From assembly GCF_004745865.1 (NCBI RefSeq), contig NZ_SRKZ01000005.1, forward strand, positions 372,001-436,000: a DNA stretch of 64,000 nt. The letters are read 5' to 3'. The notes under the pieces are model-generated. The model was not told where the DNA came from, made no database searches, and saw only the letters and a program-made list of their open reading frames with translations. Within the stretch, counting starts at the first letter, position 1, and the number at the start of each line of letters is the position of its first letter. Both the position numbers and the translations under genes were made by a program. Positions 15,997-23,339 of this stretch are shown here, one piece after another. Origin of the DNA: Hymenobacter wooponensis. GTDB taxonomy: Bacteria; Bacteroidota; Bacteroidia; Cytophagales; Hymenobacteraceae.

Positions 15997-16860
15997 TTAA
16001 ATCAGGATATTAATGCCCTGGCGAGCCTGGTCGCGCACGGCGGGCAAGGCATCGGGGCGTTGTGAGAGGCGTTTGAGCTGCGGCACGGCTTGCTTATCGC
16101 GCAGCTTCACGAGGAGCTCGATGAGGGTAATCTGCACGTTGGGGTCGGTTTGCACGGGCAGAGCCTGAATCAGGGCCGGCGCTACCAGCGAGTCGGCCCG
16201 CAGGCGGTAGAGGGCTTCGGCGGCCGCCAAGCGCACGTTGGGGTTAGGGTCGGCGTTGAGGGTATTGATGAGCACCAGCACGGTAGGGTCGCCGGGGCGG
16301 GAGTTGCCGGAAGCTTCGCTCACCAGCTCAATGCGGTGGCTGGCCGTAGCGGGCTGCTGCGTAGCGGCCGTGAGCCGGGCAGCCAGTTGCTGGGCATCAG
16401 CGGCGGGTGTAACAGCAGCCATTTCTGGAGCAGCTGGCTGGCGCAGCAACAACCCGAACACCGTACCTACCGCTAGCAGCGCTATACTAGCCGCAATGCG
16501 CAGCCACATCACAGTGTTCGAGGCCGCGGTAGCACCAGTGGTTGGGTGAAGGGGTAGTACTTTAGCTTCGTGCGCCTTGGCTTGGCTGCTGGTAGGCAGC
16601 TTCGCTTTTTCCGCGGCTAGCATAGCCTGGAAGTCGTCGCGCAGACCCATGGGAGGCAGCACGGGCGGCAGGTCGTCGAGGGCGGTAAGTAGGGTGCTGT
16701 ATTGAGCGGCTTTTTCCTGGCACGCTGGGCACTGCGCCAAGTGGGTGGCTACCTGGGCCCGCTCGGCAGGCGGCAGGGTGCGGGCGGCATAGTCCACCAG
16801 CAACGGCTCCAGGTCGGAGCAGTCGGGTGGGGTGGGCAAATGGTTTTCGGTAGGTAACAT
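15997..16860 (-). CDS. Anti-sigma factor with zinc finger and HEAT repeats
   Basis: A 287-residue membrane protein, the partner of the ECF sigma factor 18 bases upstream. The N-terminus carries a zf-HC2/ZAS zinc-binding motif, His40-x3-Cys44-x2-Cys47. One membrane segment spans about 117-139 (WLRIAASIALLAVGTVFGLL). The periplasmic part (about 185-285) contains HEAT-type repeats (LNADPNPNVRLAAAEALYRL, VQTDPNVQITLIELLVKL). It should hold the sigma factor inactive at the membrane until a signal arrives. HEAT repeats outside the membrane suggest that sensing works through protein contact. Confidence 0.85.
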   Translation of the reverse strand: MLPTENHLPTPPDCSDLEPLLVDYAARTLPPAERAQVATHLAQCPACQEKAAQYSTLLTALDDLPPVLPPMGLRDDFQAMLAAEKAKLPTSSQAKAHEAKVLPLHPTTGATAASNTVMWLRIAASIALLAVGTVFGLLLRQPAAPEMAAVTPAADAQQLAARLTAATQQPATASHRIELVSEASGNSRPGDPTVLVLINTLNADPNPNVRLAAAEALYRLRADSLVAPALIQALPVQTDPNVQITLIELLVKLRDKQAVPQLKRLSQRPDALPAVRDQARQGINILI

Positions 16861-16878
16861 GACTAAGTAGTCGGAAAA

Positions 16879-17415
16879 TCAGCTGAAGTAAATTTTACGC
16901 AGGGCCTCCAGGGCTCGGTGCGCTTTCACGCGGGCTGCTCCTTCTGAGCAGCCCAGCATCTCCCCTATCTCGGCATAATCGAAACCCTGGAAGCGGTGCA
17001 GCACCAGAATTTCGCGCTGGGCTGAGGGCAGCAGGGCCATGGCTTCCTGTACATCCTGGCCTTCGTAGGAGGCCTCTACCCCGGCCATGGCGGCGCGGCG
17101 TAGGGTGGGCGTCCGCTCGGCTTCTTCTAGGTCGCCGGCCGGTACGTGGTGCTTCTTCCAGTGGTCGGCGTACACGTTGCGGGCCAGCTGGTAAATCCAC
17201 GCCTTGAACGGGTGAGTAGACTGGTAGCTGGTGCGGTATTTCAGGATGCGCAGAAACACGTTCTGCACTAAATCCTGGGCGGTGTCTCGGTCGTTGGTCA
17301 ACCGAAGCAAAAAGCCAAACAGCAGCCCTTGGTAGCGCTCAAACAGCGTGGATAGCTGGTCGAGGTCGTTGTCACGGACTTGCTCCATCAGGGTTTCGTC
17401 GCTGGGGCTTTGCAC
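16879..17415 (-). CDS. ECF-type RNA polymerase sigma factor
   Basis: About 178 residues from GTG 17415. Sigma region 2 is seen in LSTLFERYQGLLFGFLLRLT, DTAQDLVQNVFLRILKY and FKAWIYQLARNVYADHWK. Region 4 is seen in LPSAQREILVLHRFQGFDYAEIGEMLGCSEGAARVKAHRALEALRK. The frame extends to an ATG at 17535, but that codon lies in the loop of a hairpin at 17507-17560, so a start at 17415 or at ATG 17388 is much more likely. It heads an operon with its anti-sigma factor and two DUF4097 proteins, a layout typical of envelope-stress control. Confidence 0.88.
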   Translation of the reverse strand: MQSPSDETLMEQVRDNDLDQLSTLFERYQGLLFGFLLRLTNDRDTAQDLVQNVFLRILKYRTSYQSTHPFKAWIYQLARNVYADHWKKHHVPAGDLEEAERTPTLRRAAMAGVEASYEGQDVQEAMALLPSAQREILVLHRFQGFDYAEIGEMLGCSEGAARVKAHRALEALRKIYFS

Positions 17416-17506
17416 GGGGTAGAAAGAGCTATTTGCGGGAGAGTTATGAGGAGTACCACCCGATTTACCATTCGTTACAGAGGTAGGAAAATATTTTTGT
17501 CTCTCC

Positions 17507-17560
17507 CAAAAACAGCAGCGGCTCCGCAGTGCCATGCACCACGAAGCCGCTGCTGTTTTT
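17507..17560. terminator. Terminator-like hairpin upstream of the sigma gene
   Basis: AAACAGCAGCGGCT on the left pairs with AGCCGCTGCTGTTT on the right across about 20 bases, with A and T runs outside. It could end transcription arriving from folB on the minus strand. It also argues against a sigma-factor start at 17535. Confidence 0.6.
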
Positions 17561-17589
17561 GCACCTGCTTAAAGCAAACAGAATGCATT

Positions 17590-17705
17590 ACACCCGCACG
17601 TCATCCTGACGCAGGAAGAATCTACTCACGCATGGACTGCTTGTTCTAGGCCAGTCGTTCTATCGTGGTAAGATCCTTCCTGCGTCAGGATGACGTGCGG
17701 GTGTA
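17590..17705. repeat. REP-like palindrome, copy 3
   Basis: The left arm reads TACACCCGCACGTCATCCTG and on to GCAGGAAGAATCT. The right arm from 17668 reads AGATCCTTCCTGCGTCAGGA and on to GACGTGCGGGTGTA. It belongs to the ACGTCATCCTGA family, with longer arms (116 bp in all) and a CTAGGCC word in the centre. Confidence 0.8.
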
Positions 17706-17740
17706 TTAGGTTATTATTGCAATGTCAGCAGGCAAGATGT

Positions 17741-17860
17741 TTCGACAAGCTCGACATGACGTTCCTTTTAGCTCTTTACCTATCCCAAACGACTCGTTCA
17801 GGTGTGATAAGACCCTTCGGCGCCGCTTGATGCACGGAATGCTCAGGATGACGTGTGTTT
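17741..17860. repeat. Degenerate REP-like palindrome, copy 4
   Basis: The left end TTCGACAAGCTCGACATGAC and the right end AGACCCTTCGG through GCTCAGGATGACGTG resemble the arms of the other copies but no longer pair well. Together with copy 3 it fills the 360-base gap between the sigma operon and folB; no gene was seen there. Confidence 0.5.
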
Positions 17861-17896
17861 GTGATTCCCTAGTCAAATGGCCGCGCTTCAACTGGC

Positions 17897-18256
17897 CTAG
17901 GACCGCCGCCGTTCCAGCGTTACGCGGGCGCGGTAGCAGATACCACCCAGCGGCGGGTTGAACTTCGAGACGCTGATACGTACGCCCTCGATGTAGGGAA
18001 ACTCCTCCATGACCCGGTCCATTACGCGGTGGCCTAGGTGCTCCAGGAGGCGAGCCGGGGCCAGCATCTCTTCGGTTACCACGCGGTAGAGCACCTCGTA
18101 GTTTACCGTTTCGTGCAGCTTGTCGGAAGCACCAGCGGCGTGCAGGTCGGTGTCGATGTATAAGTCAACCCCGTACTTGTTGCCGATTTTCTGCTCTTCA
18201 TCATAGTATCCGTGAAAAGCAAAAAACTCCATTCCTTCCAGTGCAATCTGACCCAT
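17897..18256 (-). CDS. folB: Dihydroneopterin aldolase FolB
   Basis: A 119-residue enzyme of the tunnelling-fold family, normal in length. It converts 7,8-dihydroneopterin to 6-hydroxymethyl-dihydropterin and glycolaldehyde in folate synthesis. Recognisable parts are GMEFFAFHGYYDEEQKIGN at the N-terminus (with the family's Y/F-x-G-x-H-G start), YEVLYRVVTEEM, LLEHLGHRVMDRVMEEFP and the late ISVSKFNPPLGG. folE and queD lie elsewhere in the window (46.8-47.9 kb). Its leader is a GTGAATTT octamer tract (18260-18282, reading TCAC-rich in the sense strand), and its TAG stop lies in CTAGGCC. Confidence 0.92.
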   Translation of the reverse strand: MGQIALEGMEFFAFHGYYDEEQKIGNKYGVDLYIDTDLHAAGASDKLHETVNYEVLYRVVTEEMLAPARLLEHLGHRVMDRVMEEFPYIEGVRISVSKFNPPLGGICYRARVTLERRRS

Positions 18257-18259
18257 GTG

Positions 18260-18282
18260 GTGAATTTGTGAGGTGTGAATTT
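18260..18282. repeat. Octamer tract in the folB leader
   Basis: GTGAATTT, GTGAGGT and GTGAATTT follow one another (8, 7 and 8 bases) directly upstream of the folB start. AGTGGCCTAG follows at 18295-18304. Confidence 0.5.
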
Positions 18283-18332
18283 GGGAAGCGCGCTAGTGGC
18301 CTAGTTGGCTGTTTTTCCCGGTTACAAAACAA

Positions 18333-18359
18333 CGAAGCCTACCGGAAAGGTAGGCTTCG
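18333..18359 (-). terminator. Terminator after the DivIVA-like gene
   Basis: CGAAGCCTACC pairs with GGTAGGCTTCG over a 5-base loop. Read on the minus strand it is followed by TTGTTTTG. It lies about 50 bases after the stop of the DivIVA-like gene. Confidence 0.7.
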
Positions 18360-18409
18360 AGGGGAGCAAGTGACGCAGAACGATTGATTTCCGCGTCGTC
18401 AGGCTTGTG

Positions 18410-19447
18410 TTAGATTTCGTCGAAGAAAGACTTCTCGCTCAGCGTAGCGGCAGCCGCCATGCCTGGGTGGCCCGGGTGCGTAGCCGGAGAAGGCTGAGCA
18501 ATTTCGGGGTGGTTAGGGGTTACGGGCTGAATATCGGGAGCGATGGGGTCTACCTGGGGCGCCATTGGGTCGGGCACGTGCGATGGCGCGATGGGGTCAA
18601 CGTGGGGGCCAGGCGAGATGCCAGGGTTTTCGCGGGGCGCGCCGGGACGGTCAATCTCTGGGCCGGGCGTTTGGGCTGGGGCGCCGGGGTCGGGCTGCTG
18701 GCCGGGCTTGGGGTTGTAGGCGCCGGGCTGGGCCACTACGGGCCGCGGCTCGGCTACTGCTGCTGAACCACCGAAAGAAGCGGCCGTGCCGCCCGCAACG
18801 GCAGCAACAGATGAGGTAGTAGAAAGAGTAGTATGCATGGCAGCGTCTTGTTTAGGTGAGTCGTCGGCGGGTTGCGAACGATTCACTTTTACGCTAGCTG
18901 CACGGGAAAGGATGGCGGCCGTGCTGGCTTTAGGCCGGGCTTTTGCTTTTTCTACTTTATCAAGGGCATCAGAAGCCAGGCGGTGCAGGTCACCTACCAA
19001 GCCTTCCAGTACGTTCTCCAGGCGCTGGCATTCCTGGCCTAGGCCATTCACTTCCTTCTGCATATCAGCAATGGCGCGCTCAGCTTGCTGGTAAGCGTCA
19101 TCTACCACGGTGCGGGCTTTCTGGCGCGCATCGTTCAACAGTTGCTCAGCCTGCAGTTGGGCCTCCCGGATGCGCAGCTGGGCGTCGCGCTGGGCCTGCT
19201 CGGTGATGCTGTTGCCGGTATCTTCGGCGGTTTTAAGGGTGCGGTAAAGGCTGGTTTCCACCTCCCGCATTTTGCTTACCTCGTGCGTAGCGTGTTCGAG
19301 CTTCAAACGCAAATCCCGGTTTTCGTCGCCCATCCGCTCCCACTGCTGAGAAAGCGTGAGCAAGAAGGCTTGTACTTCATCCTTATCAAGGCCGCGGAAG
19401 GCCTTTTCAAAGGTTTTCTGCCGGATATCGAGAGCGGTAATTTTCAT
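18410..19447 (-). CDS. DivIVA-domain protein with coiled coil and Pro-rich tail
   Basis: A 345-residue cytoplasmic protein. The N-terminus (MKITALDIRQKTFEKAFRGL, DEVQAFLLTLSQQWERM) is the DivIVA/GpsB membrane-curvature domain. Coiled coil follows to about residue 190 (ENRDLRLKLEHATHEVSKM, AQRDAQLRIREAQLQAEQLL). Residues 230-330 are low-complexity and Pro-rich, with repeated DPIAP/DPMAP units. Such proteins organise cell-pole or division machinery in other phyla; the role in Bacteroidota is less clear. A GGCCTAGGCC palindrome lies inside the coding region (19036-19045). No co-transcribed neighbour is obvious. Confidence 0.85.
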   Translation of the reverse strand: MKITALDIRQKTFEKAFRGLDKDEVQAFLLTLSQQWERMGDENRDLRLKLEHATHEVSKMREVETSLYRTLKTAEDTGNSITEQAQRDAQLRIREAQLQAEQLLNDARQKARTVVDDAYQQAERAIADMQKEVNGLGQECQRLENVLEGLVGDLHRLASDALDKVEKAKARPKASTAAILSRAASVKVNRSQPADDSPKQDAAMHTTLSTTSSVAAVAGGTAASFGGSAAVAEPRPVVAQPGAYNPKPGQQPDPGAPAQTPGPEIDRPGAPRENPGISPGPHVDPIAPSHVPDPMAPQVDPIAPDIQPVTPNHPEIAQPSPATHPGHPGMAAAATLSEKSFFDEI

Positions 19448-19548
19448 GGGTGGTACTACAGATTAGGTATTGAGTAGCCAGGAACCGGGTACGGGAAGCA
19501 GGACGGCTACGGGTAGTGGCCTAGGCCACCATTGCCTCCTTTTTCTCA

Positions 19549-20481
19549 CTACTCACTACTAAGCTCCCAGACCGCGAGGCTGCGGTCGTCGCTACACGAA
19601 ACTAGCCTATTCTGCCTTCCCGGCCAAAATAACTTGTTTACGGAGGTACCATGGCCAGCGTGCCGGGCTCGGTCAAGTACCCGCAACAGTGTGAGCGTGG
19701 CCGCGTCCCAGAGCTTGATGCTTTTGTCCATGCTGCAGGTGGCGAAGTACTGCCCATCGGGCGAGAAAGCCACATGGTTGATGGTGAACATGTGGGCTAC
19801 CACACTGGCCGCGGGCTGGTAGCCGGCGGCCACGTCCCAGGTGCGCAGGTGGGCATCGCGGCCGGCCGTGAACAGGGTGCGGCCATCAGGGGTGTAGGCC
19901 AGGGTAAATACCGAGTTGGTGGCGCCTTCCAGCACTTGCTTTACCTGCAGCGAGTCAGCATCCAGTATCCGCACCAGCCAATCGGAGCCGCCTACGGCCA
20001 GTTCCCCACGCTCCTCGTGCAGCGCCAGGCAGCGCAGGCTTTTATCGGAAAGCTTGAGCAGTTGCTCTACTTTAAAGTCGGTGGCCCGCAACACCGCCAG
20101 GGTGCCGTCGCCGAGGGCAAGGTAGAGCCGCTGCCGCGCCTCAGAGTACACCATATCAAAAATGGCGGCGGGAGGCAAGGCGGTGGCGTAGGCCAGTTTC
20201 TTCTCCTGCAGATCAATGGCTTGTAGCCCTTGGAAGTTGTGGCCTAGGAGTAGCAAGTTCCGCTCGGGCAGGTGCAGCAAAGCGTACACGCTGTTTTCTA
20301 CTTTCGCCACTAGCTCACCATCGCGCTCCGGATGCTCAGCGCTCCAGGCCGCTACCAGCCCATCGGCTCCGGCGGAATAAAACACCTCCTGCCTGGGCGT
20401 GCCGGCCAGCGCGTACACGCAGTCGCGGTGCCCGGTGAGGGAGGCTATTTTCTGAACTTGGGGGCGGTGAATGGAAGACAA
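19549..20481 (-). CDS. WD40 repeat protein
   Basis: About 310 residues forming a seven-bladed-type propeller. Repeats end in phrases such as LVAAWSAEHPE, LLRTWD-like HLRTWDVAAGY, IKLWDAATL and LAVWELSSE, with GHRDCVYALAG near the start. It has no signal peptide and is probably cytoplasmic; the partner is unknown. The frame reads back to ATG codons at 20538 and 20577, but a TACCTTTG promoter box at 20528-20521 lies below them, so TTG 20481 (followed by SSIHRPQVQKIASLTGH) is the more likely start. It is divergent from the phosphopantetheinyl transferase gene. Confidence 0.82.
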   Translation of the reverse strand: MSSIHRPQVQKIASLTGHRDCVYALAGTPRQEVFYSAGADGLVAAWSAEHPERDGELVAKVENSVYALLHLPERNLLLLGHNFQGLQAIDLQEKKLAYATALPPAAIFDMVYSEARQRLYLALGDGTLAVLRATDFKVEQLLKLSDKSLRCLALHEERGELAVGGSDWLVRILDADSLQVKQVLEGATNSVFTLAYTPDGRTLFTAGRDAHLRTWDVAAGYQPAASVVAHMFTINHVAFSPDGQYFATCSMDKSIKLWDAATLTLLRVLDRARHAGHGTSVNKLFWPGRQNRLVSCSDDRSLAVWELSSE

Positions 20482-20520
20482 GGGGGTGATGAGATAATGG
20501 AGTGATGGGTGAAGAGGAAA

Positions 20521-20528
20521 CAAAGGTA
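20521..20528 (-). promoter_or_regulatory. -7 promoter box of the WD40 gene
   Basis: CAAAGGTA on the plus strand reads TACCTTTG on the minus strand, matching TAnnTTTG. Transcription would start near 20514, with a leader of about 30 nt made of the TCAC-rich octamer tract (20486-20516). A GTCATTGCGAGGACGAAGGA element, resembling another dispersed Bacteroidota repeat, lies just upstream (20534-20553). Confidence 0.5.
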
Positions 20529-20772
20529 CGGTTGTCATTGCGAGGACGAAGGACATTCCGGCATCAAGCGGCGTCAATCTTTCCTTGGCACAGTTGAGTC
20601 CTAAACGACGAGAGATACGCTAGGCCACCTGTCAAGACTTTCTGGAGATGAATTAACTGGAAGCAGCTGAAAACGCATTAGCGGTATTGTCTTCTGAGTG
20701 CTTGGTTCTGCTCGTACTGACGGCCGTACCTTTACTTCATTCCTTATCCTCTTCTCACTTCATCGCCTCCAC

Positions 20773-21432
20773 TTGCCTTTACACTCCATCACTCCGGTAT
20801 CGCAAACGGCCGTGCTAGGCCTCTGGCAGCTCACCGAGTCAATCCCCGGTTTGTGGGACCTGCTTCCGGCGCAACCGCACTACCTCGCCCGCTACCCCGA
20901 TGGGCGCGACGAACTGCGCGCTCGGCAGTGGCTGGCGGGGCGGGTGCTGGCGCATCAGTTGCTACGCGAGGTGAACGATGCTCCCGCTACGGTGCACAAC
21001 GACCCCAATGGCCGCCCCTATTTTGCGGAGCTGCCTGGCCTAGGCCTATCTATTTCACATTCTGGTGAGTGGGTAGCCGTGTTATTGGACCCGCGCGGGG
21101 CGGTTGGCACAGATATTGAGCTAGTAAGAACCAAAGCGCAACAGTTGGCTCCGCGGTTTCTATCGGAAACGGAACGGGCCGACGCCGGCGACGATGCAGT
21201 TAAATACAGTCTCTACTGGAGTGCCAAGGAGACGCTTTACAAGCTGCACAGCCGCCGGGGCTTGGTGTTTAAAGAGCAACTATTGCTCGAACCGTTTGGG
21301 CTGCGAGAGGCCGGTGTGTTGACGGGACACCTGCTCCTCGAAAACTCTCGCAGCCAACACCAGATCCATTACCAGCGCTTACATCCGGATTACGTCCTAA
21401 CTTACGCTCTCGGTGAAATGGTGAATTTGTGA
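20773..21432 (+). CDS. 4'-phosphopantetheinyl transferase (Sfp/AcpT-like)
   Basis: About 219 residues. It transfers the phosphopantetheine arm of CoA onto acyl-carrier proteins. The family motifs are visible: a substrate-binding N-terminal half (GRPYFAELPGLGLSISHSGEW), the metal-binding GTDIELVR (with VGTDIE), and FSLYWSAKE-like YSLYWSAKETLYKLHSRRG near the C-terminal third. No carrier-protein cluster is nearby, so it probably serves fatty-acid ACP or an unlinked pathway. The frame opens at GTG 20698, but that part crosses a TACCTTTA promoter-like box (20726-20733) and the octamer tract, so TTG 20773 is preferred. Its last codons (GEMVNL and stop) are themselves made of GTGANNNN octamers. Confidence 0.85.
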   Translation: MPLHSITPVSQTAVLGLWQLTESIPGLWDLLPAQPHYLARYPDGRDELRARQWLAGRVLAHQLLREVNDAPATVHNDPNGRPYFAELPGLGLSISHSGEWVAVLLDPRGAVGTDIELVRTKAQQLAPRFLSETERADAGDDAVKYSLYWSAKETLYKLHSRRGLVFKEQLLLEPFGLREAGVLTGHLLLENSRSQHQIHYQRLHPDYVLTYALGEMVNL

Positions 21433-21530
21433 AGTGGTGAGTTGCTGTTCTACTGGCCTACTTAGCTCTCGTTGCGCAGAAAGTGCCGCCAACACATCAA
21501 ATTCACACCTTTACTCCTTCACAACCTCAC
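21413..21530. repeat. Octamer-armed intergenic palindrome (copy B)
   Basis: The left arm 21413-21444 is GTGAAATG, GTGAATTT, GTGAAGTG, GTGAGTTG; the right arm 21499-21530 is AAATTCAC, ACCTTTAC, TCCTTCAC, AACCTCAC. Each arm holds four units in exact 8-bp register, and the core contains ACTGGCCTAC. The left arm overlaps the end of the transferase gene, and the right arm stops 9 bases before the redoxin ATG. Confidence 0.75.
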
Positions 21531-21539
21531 CTCTCCTGC

Positions 21540-22151
21540 ATGTCTCTTCGTCGAATCTCCATCATCACTGCAGCGGCCCTGCTTTTCTGTACCGTGGCAG
21601 TAAGTGTAGCCCGGGCTCAGGGCAGCCGTTCGGTTTCTGATTTTAGCCTCAAGAACAGCGCCAATACGGAAGTAGCCCTCAAGAGCTACGCGGATCGGAA
21701 GGCAATTGTGGTAGTATTCGTGAACCCCAACTGCGCTTTCTCGCGCCTGTACCAAAACCGCCTGAGCACCCTCGCTTCGGGCTACAACGGCCGGGGTGTG
21801 GAGTTCCTGTTCATTGATACGCCCATCAACCTGGAAGCCAGTGCTGATGGCAACACTGCCGAAAAGCTCAAAATCAAGACTACGGGCGGCGCCGACATTC
21901 CGCTGCTAGTGGATGAAGGCCAGAAGGTAAGCGCCATGCTGGGTGCCACAAAAACGCCGGAATCCATCTTGCTGCAACCCGTAGGCGACGGGTTTGCCGT
22001 CCGCTACAAAGGTGCCATTGATGATAACGCGCAAGTAGAAAGCTACGTGAAGGAGCGCTACCTCCAGCAGGCCCTCGACAACATATTGGCCGGCCGCCCC
22101 GCCGGCGTCGCCGACAAACGAGCAGCAGGCTGCCTGATCAAGCAAAACTAG
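21540..22151 (+). CDS. Periplasmic redoxin (thioredoxin-fold) protein with a single active-site-type cysteine
   Basis: A 203-residue protein from ATG 21540, with a leader (MSLRRISIITAAALLFCTVAVSVARAQ). The fold is AhpC/TSA-like: SDFSLKNSANTEVALKSY, then KAIVVVFVNPNCAFSRLYQNRL, then VEFLFIDTPINLEA and a late PESILLQPVGDG. The usual CxxC is replaced by a lone Cys in NPNCAFSRLY; a second Cys occurs only at the extreme C-terminus (AAGCLIKQN). It may act as a peroxidase-like or methylamine-type redoxin; the substrate is unknown. The TAG stop lies in CTAGGCC. A hairpin terminator follows. Confidence 0.78.
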   Translation: MSLRRISIITAAALLFCTVAVSVARAQGSRSVSDFSLKNSANTEVALKSYADRKAIVVVFVNPNCAFSRLYQNRLSTLASGYNGRGVEFLFIDTPINLEASADGNTAEKLKIKTTGGADIPLLVDEGQKVSAMLGATKTPESILLQPVGDGFAVRYKGAIDDNAQVESYVKERYLQQALDNILAGRPAGVADKRAAGCLIKQN

Positions 22152-22188
22152 GCCAGTCCTATTTTCGGATTAGCCCAACCATAGAAAC

Positions 22189-22222
22189 AAAAAAGCCCCC
22201 TGCAGTATGCAGGAAGCTTTTT
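22189..22222 (+). terminator. Terminator after the redoxin gene
   Basis: An imperfect hairpin (AAAAAGC and CTGCA on the left, TGCAG and GCTTTTT on the right) followed by a T-rich stretch, about 38 bases after the stop codon. Confidence 0.6.
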
Positions 22223-22248
22223 GTTTGTGTAGTTAACTCAAGAGCAGA

Positions 22249-23118
22249 CTACTCTTCATCCGGAGCCGCATCCGTGTTGGGCGAGTCGGTGAGGATAGCC
22301 AGAAGCTGGCCTACTTCAGCGGCTTTGGCGGGTTCCTGCAGCTTCTCAAAGCTCAGCTGCAGGTTGCGCAATGCTCGGCGCACAATATCGATATGGAAGC
22401 AGGGCTCGAAGAATATCTCGTTGGGCGTGAGGTTGAGTTGGCCGATGTAGTGCTCAATGTCGGTGCGTGACAATACCAGCCCTCGGTTGTAGCAGTTGAT
22501 GTAGAACGGCTCCACAGCCGGCGTTTCTGGGCGGTAGGTCAGCACAAACAGGTTGGGCAGGTTCACACCGTACACGGGCAGTTTGAGGCGCTGGGCCACC
22601 AGCAGGTAAATCACGCACAGCGTGAGAGGGTTGCCGCGCCGGGTTTCCAGCACCAGGTGGAGCATGGAGTTGGCCGGCGAATGGAAATTCTGAGTGTTGG
22701 CCGCGAACTTGTGCGTCCGGAACAAGACGTGGTTCAGGGTCTGGACCTGGTCGGCGGGGTGCATTTCGGGCTGCAGGAGTGTCCAGACCTCGAAGCGCAG
22801 CTGCTCAATGGCCCGGTTCAGCACCTGAAAATCAGCGTCGGGGTATTGGTAGGAGTTCAGGAGCCACATGCCCTCCAGCAGGTTCTCGCCGCCGGAGTCG
22901 CGCCACACGCGCAGGCGCTGCTGCAGACCATCGAACTGCAGATGATGAATCAGATCTTCGAGCCGCTGCTGCTGCTGAGTATCCAAGGTTTCTTCCCACG
23001 ATTCTTCGAGGAAGGGAATGATGCTCTCACCCAGCGTCTGGATTTTCTCTTGGATCTGCGGAGCAATTTCCGGGTCGTCGAGCAGGGAGATGAGGGCTTT
23101 GATTTCTTTGTTGGTCAT
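22249..23118 (-). CDS. Transglutaminase-like (SirB1/Transglut_core2) protein
   Basis: A 289-residue cytoplasmic protein starting at ATG 23118 (MTNKEIKALISLLDDPEIA). The N-terminal third is helical, with HEAT-like character. The core phrase LVLETRRGNPLTLCVIYLLVAQRLKLPVYGVNLPNLFVL is that of the SirB1/Transglut_core2 family, which relates to transglutaminases but generally lacks a full catalytic triad. Here the PGHF-type histidine of many relatives reads PNLF, so catalysis is doubtful. A helical C-terminal part (LQLSFEKLQEPAKAAEVGQLLAIL) ends with an acidic tail. The biological role is unknown. Confidence 0.75.
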   Translation of the reverse strand: MTNKEIKALISLLDDPEIAPQIQEKIQTLGESIIPFLEESWEETLDTQQQQRLEDLIHHLQFDGLQQRLRVWRDSGGENLLEGMWLLNSYQYPDADFQVLNRAIEQLRFEVWTLLQPEMHPADQVQTLNHVLFRTHKFAANTQNFHSPANSMLHLVLETRRGNPLTLCVIYLLVAQRLKLPVYGVNLPNLFVLTYRPETPAVEPFYINCYNRGLVLSRTDIEHYIGQLNLTPNEIFFEPCFHIDIVRRALRNLQLSFEKLQEPAKAAEVGQLLAILTDSPNTDAAPDEE

Positions 23119-23339
23119 GGAGTTAAGCTGCGGGTCGGCGGCGCGGGTCGCCCGGCATACGAGAAGGGCAAATAAACGCAACCGACGCGGTTTCACCACT
23201 GCAAGTTGCCTGGAATTAACATCTGGCGGACGTCAGAATGTTCAATCAGCTGGATACTATATTTCCTAAAACGCCTAGGTCAGCTGCGTATACTGGCCTA
23301 AGCGTTATATACTAGGAAGGCGAAGCTGAACAGTGCTTA

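Noticed and set aside
17388..17535. A longer start (ATG 17535) for the ECF sigma factor
   Set aside because: The ATG lies in the loop of a 17507-17560 hairpin, and the added 40 residues show no sigma-factor features. GTG 17415 gives the normal family length.
20482..20577. ATG starts at 20538 and 20577 for the WD40 protein
   Set aside because: Both lie upstream of a TACCTTTG promoter box and within repeat sequence; the added residues are not propeller-like.
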